DNA of 64,000 nt, from contig JAHEWK010000029.1 in NCBI GenBank assembly GCA_020740775.1, positions 248,001 through 312,000 of the forward strand, read 5' to 3'. Positions 1 to 10,960 of this stretch are shown here, one piece after another. A program made the position numbers and the translations under genes. This DNA comes from Ilyonectria destructans. Taxonomy: Eukaryota > Ascomycota > Sordariomycetes > Hypocreales > Nectriaceae. Every line of letters starts with the position of its first letter. The first letter of the stretch is position 1. The notes under the pieces are model-generated. The model was not told where the DNA came from and made no database searches. It saw nothing but the letters and a program-made list of their open reading frames with translations.

Positions 1-1842
1 GCAGGTCTCCCGCAAGGGTCACCGCTGTCGCCGGTGTTGTTTCTGTTCTTCAATGCGGATTTGGTGCAGAGAAGAATCAACGCAAAAGGTGGTTCGATAG
101 CATTCGTGGACGACTACTCGGCCTGGGTGGTGGGACCAACAGCAGAGGAGAACCGAGCCGGCATCCAATCAATTATAGACCAAGCACTGGGCTGGGAAAG
201 ACGGAGCGGCGCGACGTTCGAAGGAGACAAAACGGCCATCGTGCACTTCACGCGAAACGCCGCGCGTACAAGCGACACGCCGTTCATGATCAAAGGAAAA
301 GTAGTCAAGCCCAAGGCGAGCGCCAAGATCCTGGGAGTAGTTATGGACGCGAAACTACGGTACAGGGAACATATAGCTAGAGCTGCTGCAAAGGGGCTCT
401 CGGCTGCCATGTGTCTGAGAAGACTGAAGATGCTGTCACCGCGGACGGCGAGACAACTGTTCGTAGCAACAGTAGCTCCCACCATGGACTATGCGTCTAG
501 CGTGTGGACGCACTCATGCTGTGTCAGAGAAGCAGCGTGGTTGAACAAGGCACAGATGGTCGGAGCACAAGCGATCACAGGAGCTTTCCAGACTGTGGCA
601 ACAGCGGTGGCAGAGGCCGAAGCTAGTATCCAACCGGTACAGGAACGACATACACAAGCAGCAACAAGGTTCTGGATCAACCTCCGGACCCTTCCCAGGA
701 CACACCCGTTGGCTACACTGAAAGTGAAAGTGTGTCGCCGATTCGTGTCGCCGATGCAGAGGATCGCTCAGGCACAAGGGGAAACAACCACTGAACGAAT
801 GGAGATCATCCAGGAGTACGCGCTACCGCCATGGAGAAACCGTACACTAGTTTCGTGCGACCCTAACCGGGAGAAAGCGGTGGAAGCAGCAAAGGGGGTA
901 GATGGCATAGTCATTGCCACCTGCTCCTCGCAGAGAGGGGGCGTAGTAGGCATGGGAGGTATCGTACGAGATACGGCGATCGACAATGCTGACGAGGTAG
1001 CGGCCAGCTACTCCATCACTCTCGGGTCGAGGGAGGAGCTGAACCTATACATCGCCGAGCTGGGCGCTATAGAGATGGCATTGAGATGTATGCCGTCTGG
1101 ACTCTGCCGGCGGGATATGACCGTCATGACAAGCAGCCGCTCGGCACTAGAAGCCATACGGCGGCCACGACAACAATCCGGCCAACAGATCATACGGCAA
1201 ATCTACGACCATATCAAGCGTCTTGAAGACCAGGGCCACTCTCTCCGGATGATGTGGGTTCCAACAGGAGATAAGGATTTCGCGCTGGGACCAAAAGCCA
1301 AAGCAGCAGCCCGGAAGGCCACAGAAGGAGAATGCAGACCAGATGTGCCACCACATCTAGCAAGATCCACAAGGATAAGACTAGCAATAACCAAGCAGCG
1401 GCAAACAAGAACACTGCCAGAAAGAGTCGGGAAATACTCGAAGCAGATAGACACAGCACTGCCAGGCAAGCATACCCGTACTCTATATAACCCGCTCAAG
1501 AGGAAGGAAGCAGACGTACTGTCGCAACTCCGCACCGGAATGGCGAGACTTAACAACTTTCTGTGCAAGATAGGAGCGATGGAATCGGACACTTGCGAAT
1601 GCGGACAAGCGTCAGAAACAGTGGAACACTTCCTATTCCGCTGCACAAAATGGACCGCGCAACGAGAAGGCATGCTACGATGCTCACAGACAAATATGGG
1701 AAACCTCTCGTTCTTCTTAGGAGGAAAGGCAGCATCCGACGGGGACAAATAGGCGCCAAACATGCAGGCAGTACGGGCAACAATCAAATTCGCCATTACA
1801 ACAGGGAGGCTTGACATAGACCAGAAGCCTCGGGCTTACTAA
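1..1842 (+). pseudogene. LINE A1 ORF2 C-terminal part: RT, RNase H, zinc knuckle
   Basis: The frame is open from base 1. It holds the RT motif AFVDDYSAW (equivalent to YxDD), a following RNase H-like region and a C-terminal CxC-x7-H-x4-C zinc-binding motif near bases 1594-1650. Compared with the copy at 59158-62544, a TGG tryptophan codon has become TAG at 1750-1752, so the last 30 residues, up to the original TAA at 1840-1842, would be lost. The stop lies after all known domains, so loss of activity is not certain. Everything else in the frame is open. The track-style start at 34 is a GTG inside the domain and is not a real start. Confidence 0.9.
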
Positions 1843-2108
1843 CTATTCAGATCAAATCCTACTAACATCATACAGTCTCATTTTGACAGACCGTGCTTCA
1901 GCTGCTGAGGATAGGATGCTGAACACTTGGAGAAATTGGCCTTCAAGCAGGCCTGTCACGGTATATATAACATATTGGACCAATCAGTAAAAAGTGAAAT
2001 TGTGGGGCTTCGGGTGATTATGGAATCACTGTACGAAACGTAAATAGCTTAGCGCAATGGCCCTATGGGGTGTGTCCCCCCGGGCGGAATAAAATCAATC
2101 AATCAAAA
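1..2108 (+). mobile_element. LINE family A, copy A1 (3' part, cut by window edge)
   Basis: Non-LTR retrotransposon of the RNase H-bearing I/Tad-like type. The first base is already inside the reverse transcriptase domain and is in frame with it. The reading frame is followed by about 250 bases of 3' UTR that is shared nearly base for base with the copy ending near 62806. It closes with AATAAA and a short run of the tetranucleotide ATCA. Because the window begins inside the element, its 5' extent is unknown. Confidence 0.93.
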
Positions 2109-3447
2109 TGATCAACAACACAGTCAATCAATCAGTCATAACGACGTTATTAAGGTCGTAATTATCATCAATTCAATCAGCCTATTTTGGCATCATTTGA
2201 TCAAACGTTTCCCTGTGCCAAAGGCACCCAACTCAGACCGTCAGACCCCACAGACGGAGTCACGAGATCTGACAGCTTCGTTCTGGCTGGACTGATGCTC
2301 TCGGAAGGTTTCTCGGGACGTTTCTCGGGACGTCGTCTACCCGTCCTTACCCTTGGCACGTGACCCGACATGAGGCATCCCACCAGCCTCATGAGAGTGG
2401 CCCACTTTTGTCACCTGATTGGGCTTTTTCTCCCAGACTCCCAGACGAACAGCACTCACAAGTATGACCTGGATTTGACCTCCATTGCTCTCCAACATGT
2501 CCAGCGTTTCTCGCACTTAGCGTCGTCAAACTGGGGAGAAAGGATCGTTGAACGGCCCAAATAGCGTAAGTAGAGTATGTGTGGAGTCGATACAGTCACA
2601 GCGCAACGGACTGTGCTGATAAATCTAGGAGGGTCCCTGAACAACACAGGATGACCGTTTAGCAAGGCTTATTAGTATGAGTCGTGCTATTTCAATAACC
2701 CCTTATTGCTAATGATATAACCTTTCACGTGACATTCGGTAATTTCTTTCTAATTTCCTTACCTTTTCCTTTACATACCAAAAATTCTATGACAACTAGA
2801 GGTGACCAAGAATTACGCAGAAATCGCTTAGCCTAGGTCCAATGACCTCACTACAATCTTATCTCGTAGGGATGATTGAGTCACCAGAATGAAGCTATCG
2901 CCAGACGCGTTGGTGTTGCTGAGAGCCTCGAGCTAGCCCGGGTTCCCCTTCCCCTTGTATTTGTAGCTGTTCGTAATCGACTCGATGACAGCGTTGAAGC
3001 CTGTGACTGCGACGGCGTTGAAGCCCGTGATGTGGGCAAATCTGCCTCGATCTCGGCTTGTGTGCGAGTTCGACGGATACTCGGATTCAGCTGCCATGTG
3101 TTATGATGGCTCTGGCTCTGGCTTATAGCGGTTGAAGCTGTTGATGCCGGCGTTGATAAACGCGTTAATGACGATTTTGAACGGCCTCTAGTAACTGTAT
3201 TCCAGCTATCTAGTCCAGGATGCTATTTACATCAAAGATGAAGAAGAAAGAAAGAAGTTCCCAAATGCCCCTGAGCTGTGGAACGATTTCTCATCCCTGG
3301 CTCGTGACACAAACAAGAGAAGAACAATCCTCTTAAAAGATCATTACGAGGATAGCTGTCCAGCTACACCCTCAGTCATGATCCGTCTTCAGCTCAATTT
3401 ACAGTTTTTCTAGCCTATTTCTTCAGTCTCTTTTAGTAAACCGTTTG
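2109..3447. other. Intergenic, no gene recognised
   Basis: Only short unconvincing open frames occur here. Between about 2990 and 3170 there are loose repeats of a GCGTTGAAGC-like unit. The rest is ordinary sequence with no clear coding bias, terminal repeats or RNA-like structure that I could see. Confidence 0.6.
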
Positions 3448-3680
3448 TGTTGGATAGCTCGTATGACCACTTGATGACCTTGAACATGTGTGTGTATTGT
3501 GTATCTTTTTCACTGTAGCTTCCGCCCCTTGAGGTCAGGGAGGTCTAGCTTTCCTTTTTTTCCTAATACCGGCTATCCGGCCAGAGGCTCGGCGAGCCCC
3601 TTCCGAGTCGGTCCCGACACCCCCTATTTCTCACGTGACTCCCTGGAGCCCTGGTGTTCCAACATGCCTCCAATTCAACA
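3448..3680. repeat. Solo LTR-like repeat X, copy X1
   Basis: A 233-bp unit starting TGTTGGATAG and ending AATTCAACA, so it has the TG...CA ends and the short inverted termini of an LTR. The same unit in opposite orientation lies at 56439-56560 (partial) and at 56561-57124 (interrupted by a MITE). No 5-bp target duplication is visible: the flanks read GTTTG and ATTCT. No internal retrotransposon body is attached, so it is a solo LTR or an LTR-like nonautonomous element. Confidence 0.7.
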
Positions 3681-4367
3681 ATTCTGATCACTGCATCCCG
3701 ATCCCACATGTACTCTGTTCTCAGAACTCCCCATCAGCTGATTGCCAGCCACTCATTCCTCGCACTCCTTGTCGTATCCAACATTGACACCCCATTCTTT
3801 TCCAAGGCTCTGATCGGAATAAACACGGCTCGGGGCCGAAGTCTGGTTTGGCATCAGGACCGTAGTGGAGGAAGCGGGTAGAACCGTCATTTGGCTGTTC
3901 GTGTACTGGTACATGGAGTGGGAATAGGCTCGTAGGGTCGTTGGTCGTTGTGCGAATTGGGAGGCAGATGCTAATGAACTATAGCGAGGCATGGCTGAGA
4001 AGAAGATGGTGTCACTGTGTAACATGGGATTGTTGAGGGGGTAGCCGGGGCTTATAACAACAAATGAGCAATGACGTACGTCGTACCCTACAATCGGTCT
4101 CGACCGTCCAAGGTCATGGCTCTGTACCCCGCCAGTGGCCTGGCGGGTTTACCGCCCACCCGTTGGTTGGAAGGCAATAGTGGGTAGAGGGGAAACTTGA
4201 TTTAATCCTGGCTGCTCGGATTATTTCTTGTTTATTAGCCAACCTGACGTACTACCCCAGCATTATGGCTACCCCCTCATCCCCCCCTCATCTCACTGTC
4301 ACAATACTAATTGTATGAGGAAGTGATCGGCGCCGGAGTGGGGCGGGGCCCGAAGAGCATGAATGAA
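3681..4367. other. Intergenic, no gene recognised
   Basis: Open frames here are short and overlap on both strands without recognisable domains. A short GC-rich palindromic segment lies around 4110-4150 (CCGCCAGTGGCCTGGCGGG). Nothing else is supported. Confidence 0.5.
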
Positions 4368-5806
4368 GGACATGAATGAATGAAATTTATTCCGCCCGGG
4401 AGGACTAACCTCATAGGGCCAGATGCGCTAGGCTATTTACAGTTCTAAGTTTATCGGTCGCCTCGCTTGATTCTGTGTGATAGGCCTGCTTGAAGGCCAA
4501 TTTCTCCAAGCGTTCAGCATCCTATTCTCATCAGCCGAAGCTTGGTCTGCCAACTTGAGGCTGTTTGGTGTTAGTATTGCCAGGTTTGGCCGCTAATGTG
4601 GTTAGTTAGTAAGTCATCCAGTCTGGTTCGCATCTAGTCTCCTCGTGTCCATGGCGAACTTAATCGCCGCCCGTACCGCCTGTAGGTCAGGTGCCCATTT
4701 TGGGCCATCCGATGCCGCCTTTCCTCCCAAAAAGAACAAGAGGTTTCTGTAATGGTCTCAAGGTAGTATATTGCAACTAGCTAGGCCACTCTACAGAGTA
4801 TATCAAACTTAAGGAAAGAAGAAGAAGAGAAAGAGAGTAGAGGAGGTCCATCCATAAATATACTCGTCATGGTGGCTTAAAGGTAAAAGTGGGCCACGAA
4901 AGGTCGAGGGTTCCCGAGGCCACCTACGGGCACAGCCCGTTACAGTTTCCCATCTTTGCCTGTCCGATCCTTCGCATGCCTTCCCGCTGTGCACCCCACT
5001 TCGTACACCGAAACAGAAAATGTTCCATCGTCTCTGCTGCTTGTCCACAGTCGCACATGTCCGATTCCACTTCTCCAATCCTATGCAGGTAGCTGTTGAT
5101 CCTAGCTATTCCCGTGCGCAGCTGTGAGAGCATGTCTGATTCGCGTCTCTTCAGTCCATGATACATGGAGCGTGTGTGTGTGCCTGGTAACGCTTTGTCG
5201 ATTCGCTTCGAATAGTTTCCGACCCCGTCGGGGAGCGCCCTTTGCTGCCGCTGTTGCTGCCGTGCGGTCGCCAGTCTTATCTTCGTGGCACGAGCTTGAT
5301 ATGCTGGTTATTCAGGTGTACGTTTCTCGCGTGCGGCTCTTCGAGCTTCCGCCTTCGCCTCGCTGCCCATGGGGAAGTCTTTATCTCCAGATGGTACCAC
5401 AGCATCTTGACGATGTTGCCACTCCTATGGAGTCGTTCGGCATGCCTGTGGATCTCCTGAACCGTACATTGTCCCGACTGCTGTCGCGGCTGCGCGATCA
5501 CTTCAAGTGCTGATCGGCTGCTCGTCATGACTCATGACGGTCCAATGTCGATGTTGAGGTCCATCCGGCATGCGTCTCAGCGCCATCGCTATTGCTTCCA
5601 GTTCTCCTGTGTATATGTTCTGATCGTCTCTCGAACCAATCGTGAAGGAGTATCTGGCCACCACCTCGTCTGGATTGTTCCTTTCTGTGTCGCGGACAAT
5701 ACCTCCGATGCTTACTCTTCCTGCCTTCCATCCTGCTGGCTGCCTCTATCGCTAGCTCCCGGTCGAGATCGTACCCGACCGGCAGACGGCTGTGCCATGG
5801 CGGGAG
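4368..5806 (-). mobile_element. Decayed LINE family A-like copy A4
   Basis: Read on the minus strand, fragments in several frames match the C-terminal third of the family-A ORF2: the region before RNase H, the RNase H-like region, the CCHC zinc knuckle near 5040-5070 and the last 30 codons near 4625-4735. Frames shift repeatedly, so it is dead. The 3' UTR resembles that of copies A1 and A3, and the tail next to 4368-4388 is a run of TTCA. The upper end stops exactly where the LTR at 5807 begins. A 199-bp MITE interrupts it at 4747-4945. Confidence 0.85.
4747..4945 (+). mobile_element. 199-bp MITE 'M1', copy 1, nested in LINE A4
   Basis: The element begins CTGTAATGG and ends CCGTTACAG, a 9-bp terminal inverted repeat with one mismatch. 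It is flanked by TTT on both sides (4744-4746 and 4946-4948). The related LINE copy near 55250 has the uninterrupted site with a single TTT, so the 3-bp target duplication is directly supported. The interior has a purine-rich GAAGAAGAAGAG tract and no coding capacity. Other copies lie at 55999-56198 and 56240-56426. Confidence 0.9.
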
Positions 5807-5946
5807 TGTTGAAATGAGCATGTTGTATTAATTGAAGAAGAAAAAACTAGCGCTAACCAGCGGAAACTATTGACAAGAAGACATCCACATCCCAGCCACC
5901 AATGGATCGGAATAGCCATTGATCCGTCAAACAACGGATCTCAACA
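5807..5946 (+). repeat. Solo LTR-like repeat Y, copy Y1, without target duplication
   Basis: A 140-bp unit with ends TGTTGA and TCAACA, nearly identical to the unit at 58365-58507. The 5-bp flanks here are GGGAG and GTGAT, which do not match, in contrast to the other copy. The left flank is LINE sequence and the right flank is the glycosidase pseudogene. Confidence 0.8.
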
Positions 5947-5980
5947 GTGATTGCCTGGAGAAGTGCCCGGTGGGTTGACC

Positions 5981-6940
5981 AAGTCCACCGTTGAGGAGGC
6001 TGCTGTGTACACCACCACCACTGAGGAGGCCGTCGCTGCTGTTCCCGAGACCACCTCCGAGAGTGTTGTTGTCGTCGAGCAGGTCACCACCACGAAGGCC
6101 GCTGCCGTTTCCACCACCTCTTAGAAGGCCGCTGCCGTTTCCACCACCTCTTAGAAGGCCGCTGCTACCACTAAATCTACCTCGTCCTCCTCCTCAGGTT
6201 TCGCTGGTCTCTCCCACAAGCGTGGCCTGGCCTACAACCTTGGTGGCCTAGCCAACACCTTTGGCGCTAGCTGTGACAACTATGGCTGGGGTTACAACTG
6301 GGATTCTGCCACTGAGGGTGCTGACTCTGTCGCTCTTGACTCTGCCTTCAACTTCATTCCTCAGCTCTGGAACGCCGAGGCTCTCCACACAGACCGTTGG
6401 GAGACCAACGTTGCCAAGTCCCTCAAGGCTGGCTCCAAGGCCATCTTCAGCTTCAACGAGCCTGACAGTGGTAGCCAGGCCGCCATGACTCCTGCCAAGG
6501 CTGCTGCAGCCCATGTTGAGTGGCTGAACCCCTATGCCGGCCAGGCTCAGATCGGTGCCCCCGCCGTCTCCAACAGCGGCACCGATGGCGAGGGTCTTAG
6601 CTGGCTTTCGTCTTGGATCGACGAGTGCGAGGCCCTTGGTGAGCAGTGCCACTATGACATCTGCAACATCCACTGGTACTCCCAGCCCTAGTACGTCGAC
6701 ACCCTGTTCACCCAGCTCGAGAGCGCCTACAAGCTCTGCGGCAAGCCCATCTGGTTGACTGAGTTCGCTCCCACCGACGCCGACGACGCTGCCATCTCCT
6801 CCTTCCTCGAGGAGGTCATCCCCAAGCTGGAGGCTCTTGACTACGTTGAGGCCTACTCGTACTGGATGGTCTCTACCAGCGCCCTGATGACCAGCGAGAC
6901 TGCCCTCAGCACCTACGGTCAGACCTACGTCTCTCTCTAG
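5981..6940 (+). pseudogene. GH128-like (Asl1-type) glycosyl hydrolase pseudogene
   Basis: One reading frame runs through the whole stretch. It begins with a Thr/Glu/Val/Ala-rich linker, then a conserved catalytic-type domain with GLAYNLGG-like start, FSFNEPD near 6445-6465 (candidate acid/base Glu), CNIHWYS near 6660 and WLTEFAP near 6753 (candidate nucleophile Glu). This order fits family GH128 beta-1,3-glucanases related to fission yeast Asl1, secreted cell-wall proteins. The frame is broken by three TAG codons at 6122, 6152 and 6689, each where CAG would fit. The signal peptide and start are missing; an LTR lies immediately upstream. The ending TAG at 6938-6940 gives the normal C terminus. 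Codon use is strongly coding-like (C-ending), which indicates recent death. A long antisense frame at 6248-6961 is its shadow. Confidence 0.88.
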
Positions 6941-7654
6941 GCGCGCACCGCTTAGTGGCAAGGCTGTGGGGGTAAAAAGTCTTATTTACTTCTTGTACAC
7001 TCGCTAGGGAATACCCAACCATTCATTACGGCTTTTGAACCAGGGGGATTTGAGGACATTCAGTTATTCCAAAAGTGGCGCACGTCGGCTCTTCTCTGTA
7101 CATATCTTTGGCATCTATGTTGTGGGCATCTGCGACCTCGGTCTCGAGCTCCTGCACGGTGGCTTGCTTAACTCTTCGGGGATTCTCGATTTTTGCATCT
7201 TGAAAATCCACCATGGTCAAACAATAGATTCCCGATTTTCTAGAACTCCAATGGTGGTATCGAAAAATAGGCCCTAGACAGTTGATCGGCCAGCACTCGG
7301 TTAGATCTATGAGCTACGACAACAATGAAACGGTCTTTTGGCTGCAACTCTGACGCGTTGACGTGTCGAGCCAATAGCATGATAAGGAGCGCTCCATGGT
7401 ACCTAGATTTATGATATAATTAGGTGTGATGGGAAGTATCTCCTATAAGCACTAACACCCAACCCGCCTTGGGCTGAGCTACCCGGCACCGGAGTCTGGG
7501 AACATCGCTACGATACCTAATCAACCTTGTCAACGCAACCAACTCAATATCGTGAGGATATTGAGTTGGTTGATTAGTAAGAATAGGCTCCGTTGAGTTG
7601 GGTTGAGTTGGTTGACATCAACCTGGTTGACAACCTCTTGATTGATGTTGCGTT
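6941..7654. other. Intergenic with a palindrome
   Basis: No gene is recognised. On the minus strand a frame at 7026-7214 could encode a 62-residue Glu-rich peptide beginning MVDFQDAK; it has a true ATG but no known domain, and I give it low weight. From about 7515 to 7650 the sequence is packed with CAACC/GGTTG motifs, which may be the subterminal part of a transposon. Confidence 0.5.
7517..7577. repeat. Palindrome with two nested inverted repeats
   Basis: A 16-bp arm at 7536-7551 is perfectly complementary to 7557-7572 with loop GTGAG. A second pair, CTAATCAACC at 7517-7526 and GGTTGATTAG at 7568-7577, overlaps the first right arm. The two alternative pairings compete. Confidence 0.8.
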
Positions 7655-8948
7655 GATCGCCACCCTGTCGTCATGTTACCGCCTCATTCAACACACATGA
7701 TGCAGCCGATGGACGTTGGAGTCTTTCAGCCGTTAAAGAGCGCACATCAGGCAGCTATTCGGGAGTCACTTCGAGAGGGCAACCTTGCCTTCAAACCCCT
7801 TGATTTCGTCTCTGCCTTTCAAAAGATATTTGATGCCGGCTTCAGCAGGCATAATATTATGTCAGGCTTTGAGAAGACTGGACTTTATCCTTCAAATAAC
7901 AAGCCTGTGATCACAAAGCTAGTCTTAGCACAGCGGAGACAGCGTGGGGCTGTGAACCCGGCCTTTGAATCGCTTCTTCCTCCAGAGACCCGATTCCAAG
8001 GTGCATCAGATACTGTACAGCATCTTGATGCCAAATACGGCGAGATCCTAAGCTCGCCATCACGGGCTGCCCTTAAGCAGGTCTGCGCAGTTGTCACAGA
8101 GGCTGCTGTGCTGAACACTCAGGTTGCTACTTTCTGCCTCAACCGCACACAACGAATCGAGCGCTTATCACGAGTTCGTCGCCGAGGCAAGTCAGTCAAA
8201 CCCACTGGGCGTTTTATCACAAGCTAGAGCCTTGCTGAGATACGAAAGCAACACGAAGAAACCCTCGATGATGAGGCCAAGAAGAGTCAACGGCGAGAGC
8301 TACGAGGTCATCGGACCACGCTCAGGAAAGAGATGGATAAGCTAAAGGAAAAGTGGCCATCTACAGGGAAAGAAATTGAAGTTGATGGAGCTATGAAGAA
8401 GATCTATGTATTCAAGAAGTGGCTGGAGCTAACAGGTCATAAGGATGACTATCTTGACATGGAAAACACCAGCCAAAAATATCTCGATCTCCTTGGTCAA
8501 CAGGATGATGGCTTTATAATCGATACTCAGCCAGATCCACGAGTCAAAGCAGCTATTCGGAAGGCCAAATACGCACCTAGACCTCTATCATAACCCATAC
8601 GTTCTCTCCGACCTAGGAAGTGATCCCCCTCTTAACTCCGCTGGCCTCGGCCCTTTTAATGATGACGATGACGATGACGATATATACGACGATGAAAACG
8701 ATGAAGATAGGAGAGTTGATGATGGCGATGATGATGATATCAAAATCATCACACAGGCAAAAGAAGTGCAGCCGTGGGAGCGATCATCACCTCCATGCAG
8801 TGGAGGTGATGAGGGGCCAGAAACACCCTGCCCAGGCAGGCACGCACAACATCACGAGTCTACATTCAAGCGCATTATGAAGGATCTTAACACAATGCGT
8901 AACAGCCTTAATAACGCTGCCGCTTTCAATGAACACGATACCGTATAA
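7655..8948 (+). mobile_element. Pogo/Fot1-type (Tc1/mariner) transposase remnant
   Basis: The frame opening near 7655 enters the end of a DDE transposase: PPHSTHMMQPMDVGVF near 7679-7726 carries the third catalytic Asp of the DDD triad and the adjacent H-x2-H-like context seen in fungal pogo/Fot elements. The frame stops at 8225-8227. The text continues in two other frames, 8333-8593 and about 8577-8948, the latter with an Asp-run coded by GATGAC repeats near 8660-8690 and ending TAA at 8946-8948. The first two catalytic residues and the N-terminal DNA-binding domain are absent. It is a dead 5'-truncated copy; no terminal repeats were found. Confidence 0.75.
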
Positions 8949-9859
8949 ATTACGGTGGCGGGGCGGTCTCAAAGAGCAAGCAGGGCGGGCGGCCTGTCTG
9001 ACTTGGGGTCACATTTTCGGCACAAAGGCCGACTTTTCTACAGAAATTGACGAGATATTCGTTTTCGCAATAACCTCATCCCCTAGGATATCTATTTTGG
9101 CAGTGATGAAATTGCTTGGATGACTGTTGGAATCAATTGCAGTATTGAGGGTCATTTTTACCTGCGTTTTGGGGGGGGGGGTCATGCTGTTCCAACTTTT
9201 CTCGGCTGTTCCAGATTTTTACGGCCTACTAAGTGGCTTGCCCACTTAGTACCTACGGCTACCCTCCATTCTTTCCTCACGGGCGCTATTCCCAAGAATC
9301 AGATCTTATCTGGAGAGCATCACAGCATGATGGTTCATTCAGACAATTCAAACTCTCGCTGGTGCAGGTGCCGGAATAGCGTCTGTCACATTCAGGTCAT
9401 AAACCCATTTTTAATGACTGCACTAGTGGAGTGCGCATTCCCTTTAGCCTCTGCTCGTAACACGACAGCGTCAAGCATCGTAACATGTCCTTCAGATGTT
9501 ATCAAAACAAATTTGCTTCCGGCTGGGCTCAATCGGTATCTCCAACTCGAACGATAGATTACCCGTCATGGGGATGTGACACGGAGCTCTCTCAAAAGAA
9601 AGAGGAGTTCCACCTTCGACCTCGGCTTTGTTGAAATGAGAAGATTCAAGTTGCTTAATTCATACTAAATAAATAGTAGGAGAACTACTATTTATGTACA
9701 GGCACGATCTCTGTGGAATGTTCCACCTTCTTCCACACCTTTGCCACCGACTTGGTCGCCTCACACTTGTGATCTCCAACAGGCTTCCACTCCTACCAGC
9801 ATTGGGAGCCAGGCTAGTGAGATGAATTACAAGGCCGGAGCCCAGAACTCCCAGAATTC
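8949..9859. other. Intergenic, no gene recognised
   Basis: Open frames such as 9120-9557 contain no domain and run through a G homopolymer at about 9172-9181. Several phrases (for example near 9660-9700) are AT-rich. I see no feature to call. Confidence 0.5.
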
Positions 9860-10960
9860 TGGCCCCGAGACCCCTCTGGCCCAGCGTTCGGGAAGGATAA
9901 GGCCGATCCGGATCGCCTTGTCAAATGGCCGGAAGACCCTGATATGCTCCCGGCCGTTGTTCCAAAGTCGCGGATCATACTCTACAACTATGATTCCAGG
10001 TGGCATGCGACGCACCAAGGACCCGTTTTCAGCTAAGCGGCGAAGATTTCGCCCGCGCCATTCACGCTTTTCGCGGGGCAACGACTGGCCGTCCCACCGT
10101 CTTCGTCGGACACAGCTTGAGCGGAAACGTGATCCAGCATGTGGGTTTCCCTTTCACAATCGCCGTATCTTCGTATTGATATTTTGTCGCGTCTTTGGCT
10201 TCCACGACAGACGGGCTTATCACCAGCTAGGGTCTCTTGTACGCCAACTCCGAAGACGAATTCAAGGACCTCGCAGCTTCCGTCGGCGTCGTCTTCCTCG
10301 GCTCTCCTTCCTCTACGCGGCACGAAACTTCAATTCCTGCCCCATCTCCTGACGGCCGTCACATCGCCAGCAGGCTCCCACGATGGAATCATCAAGGAAT
10401 TAGCCTACGATGACCCAAGCTTGGCTGAGATGGTTAAGAGGCCCAAGGCACAGCTCCTATCACTTTTCCAACATTCCCCAAGAATTCTCCGTTTTTCACG
10501 TGGCCACTCGCTGGGGAATAGTCCAAATGGTAGATTATGCCCTTCTCCCCCAGGGCAATCAGGATGTGTTGGCACAAACAGGTGAATTTATGGCCACTGC
10601 GTTCGTAAATTTGAAGGGAGTGCCGCCTTTAGAAGAAGCTGCAAAGTCTGGTTACGTCGAGGTTGCTCGCCGCATGCTTGATTGAGCCGGTTGTCACGGC
10701 TGCAGCAGGGAATAGTGAGAACAGTCACGAAATTATGGAGCTCCTCTTGGATCGGAAAGGAGATGAGATCACCATCACGGAGGAAGTTATCATAGCTGCA
10801 GCAGGAAATTGGGGGACGGTCACGAGGTGATGAATGTTCTCCTGGATCGGAAGGGAGACCAGATTACCAACTACTCTGCAGCGTAGTTTGTTTGGAGCCA
10901 CTGCCAGATCAAGGCATAGTCCGTCATTAACACTGCGACGGGTCACATTAGTAAGTGGTT
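9860..10960 (+). pseudogene. Remnant of a fungal STAND/NLR-type gene: alpha/beta-hydrolase plus ankyrin-like repeats
   Basis: Pieces in changing frames line up in the order expected for fungal NACHT/ankyrin immune-type receptors. Near 9920-9990 is LPAVVPKSRIILYNYDSRW; near 10037-10140 is a segment with the lipase-type nucleophile elbow VFVGHSLSGNVIQ; near 10230-10300 comes LLYANSEDEFKDLA and GVVFLGSP. Between the last two a sequence with GT...CAG ends may be an intron. From 10685 two copies of an about 33-residue unit with LLLDRKGDEITIT occur, typical of the C-terminal repeats of such proteins. Frameshifts and stops (for example TAA near 10034) separate the pieces and no central NACHT domain was seen, so it is a collapsed gene. 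Family assignment is by memory of motif style. Confidence 0.6.

Noticed and set aside
6248..6961. 237-codon minus-strand frame
   Set aside because: Exact antisense shadow of the GH128 pseudogene; rich in Gly/Val/Leu as expected from a C-ending codon bias on the other strand.
8640..8740. GATGAC repeats as a possible regulatory or CRISPR-like array
   Set aside because: It is a short trinucleotide-type run coding for Asp in the pogo-associated frame; there are no spacers.
9120..9557. 145-codon forward frame
   Set aside because: It crosses a G homopolymer, has Cys/His-poor random composition and no neighbouring splice or family support.
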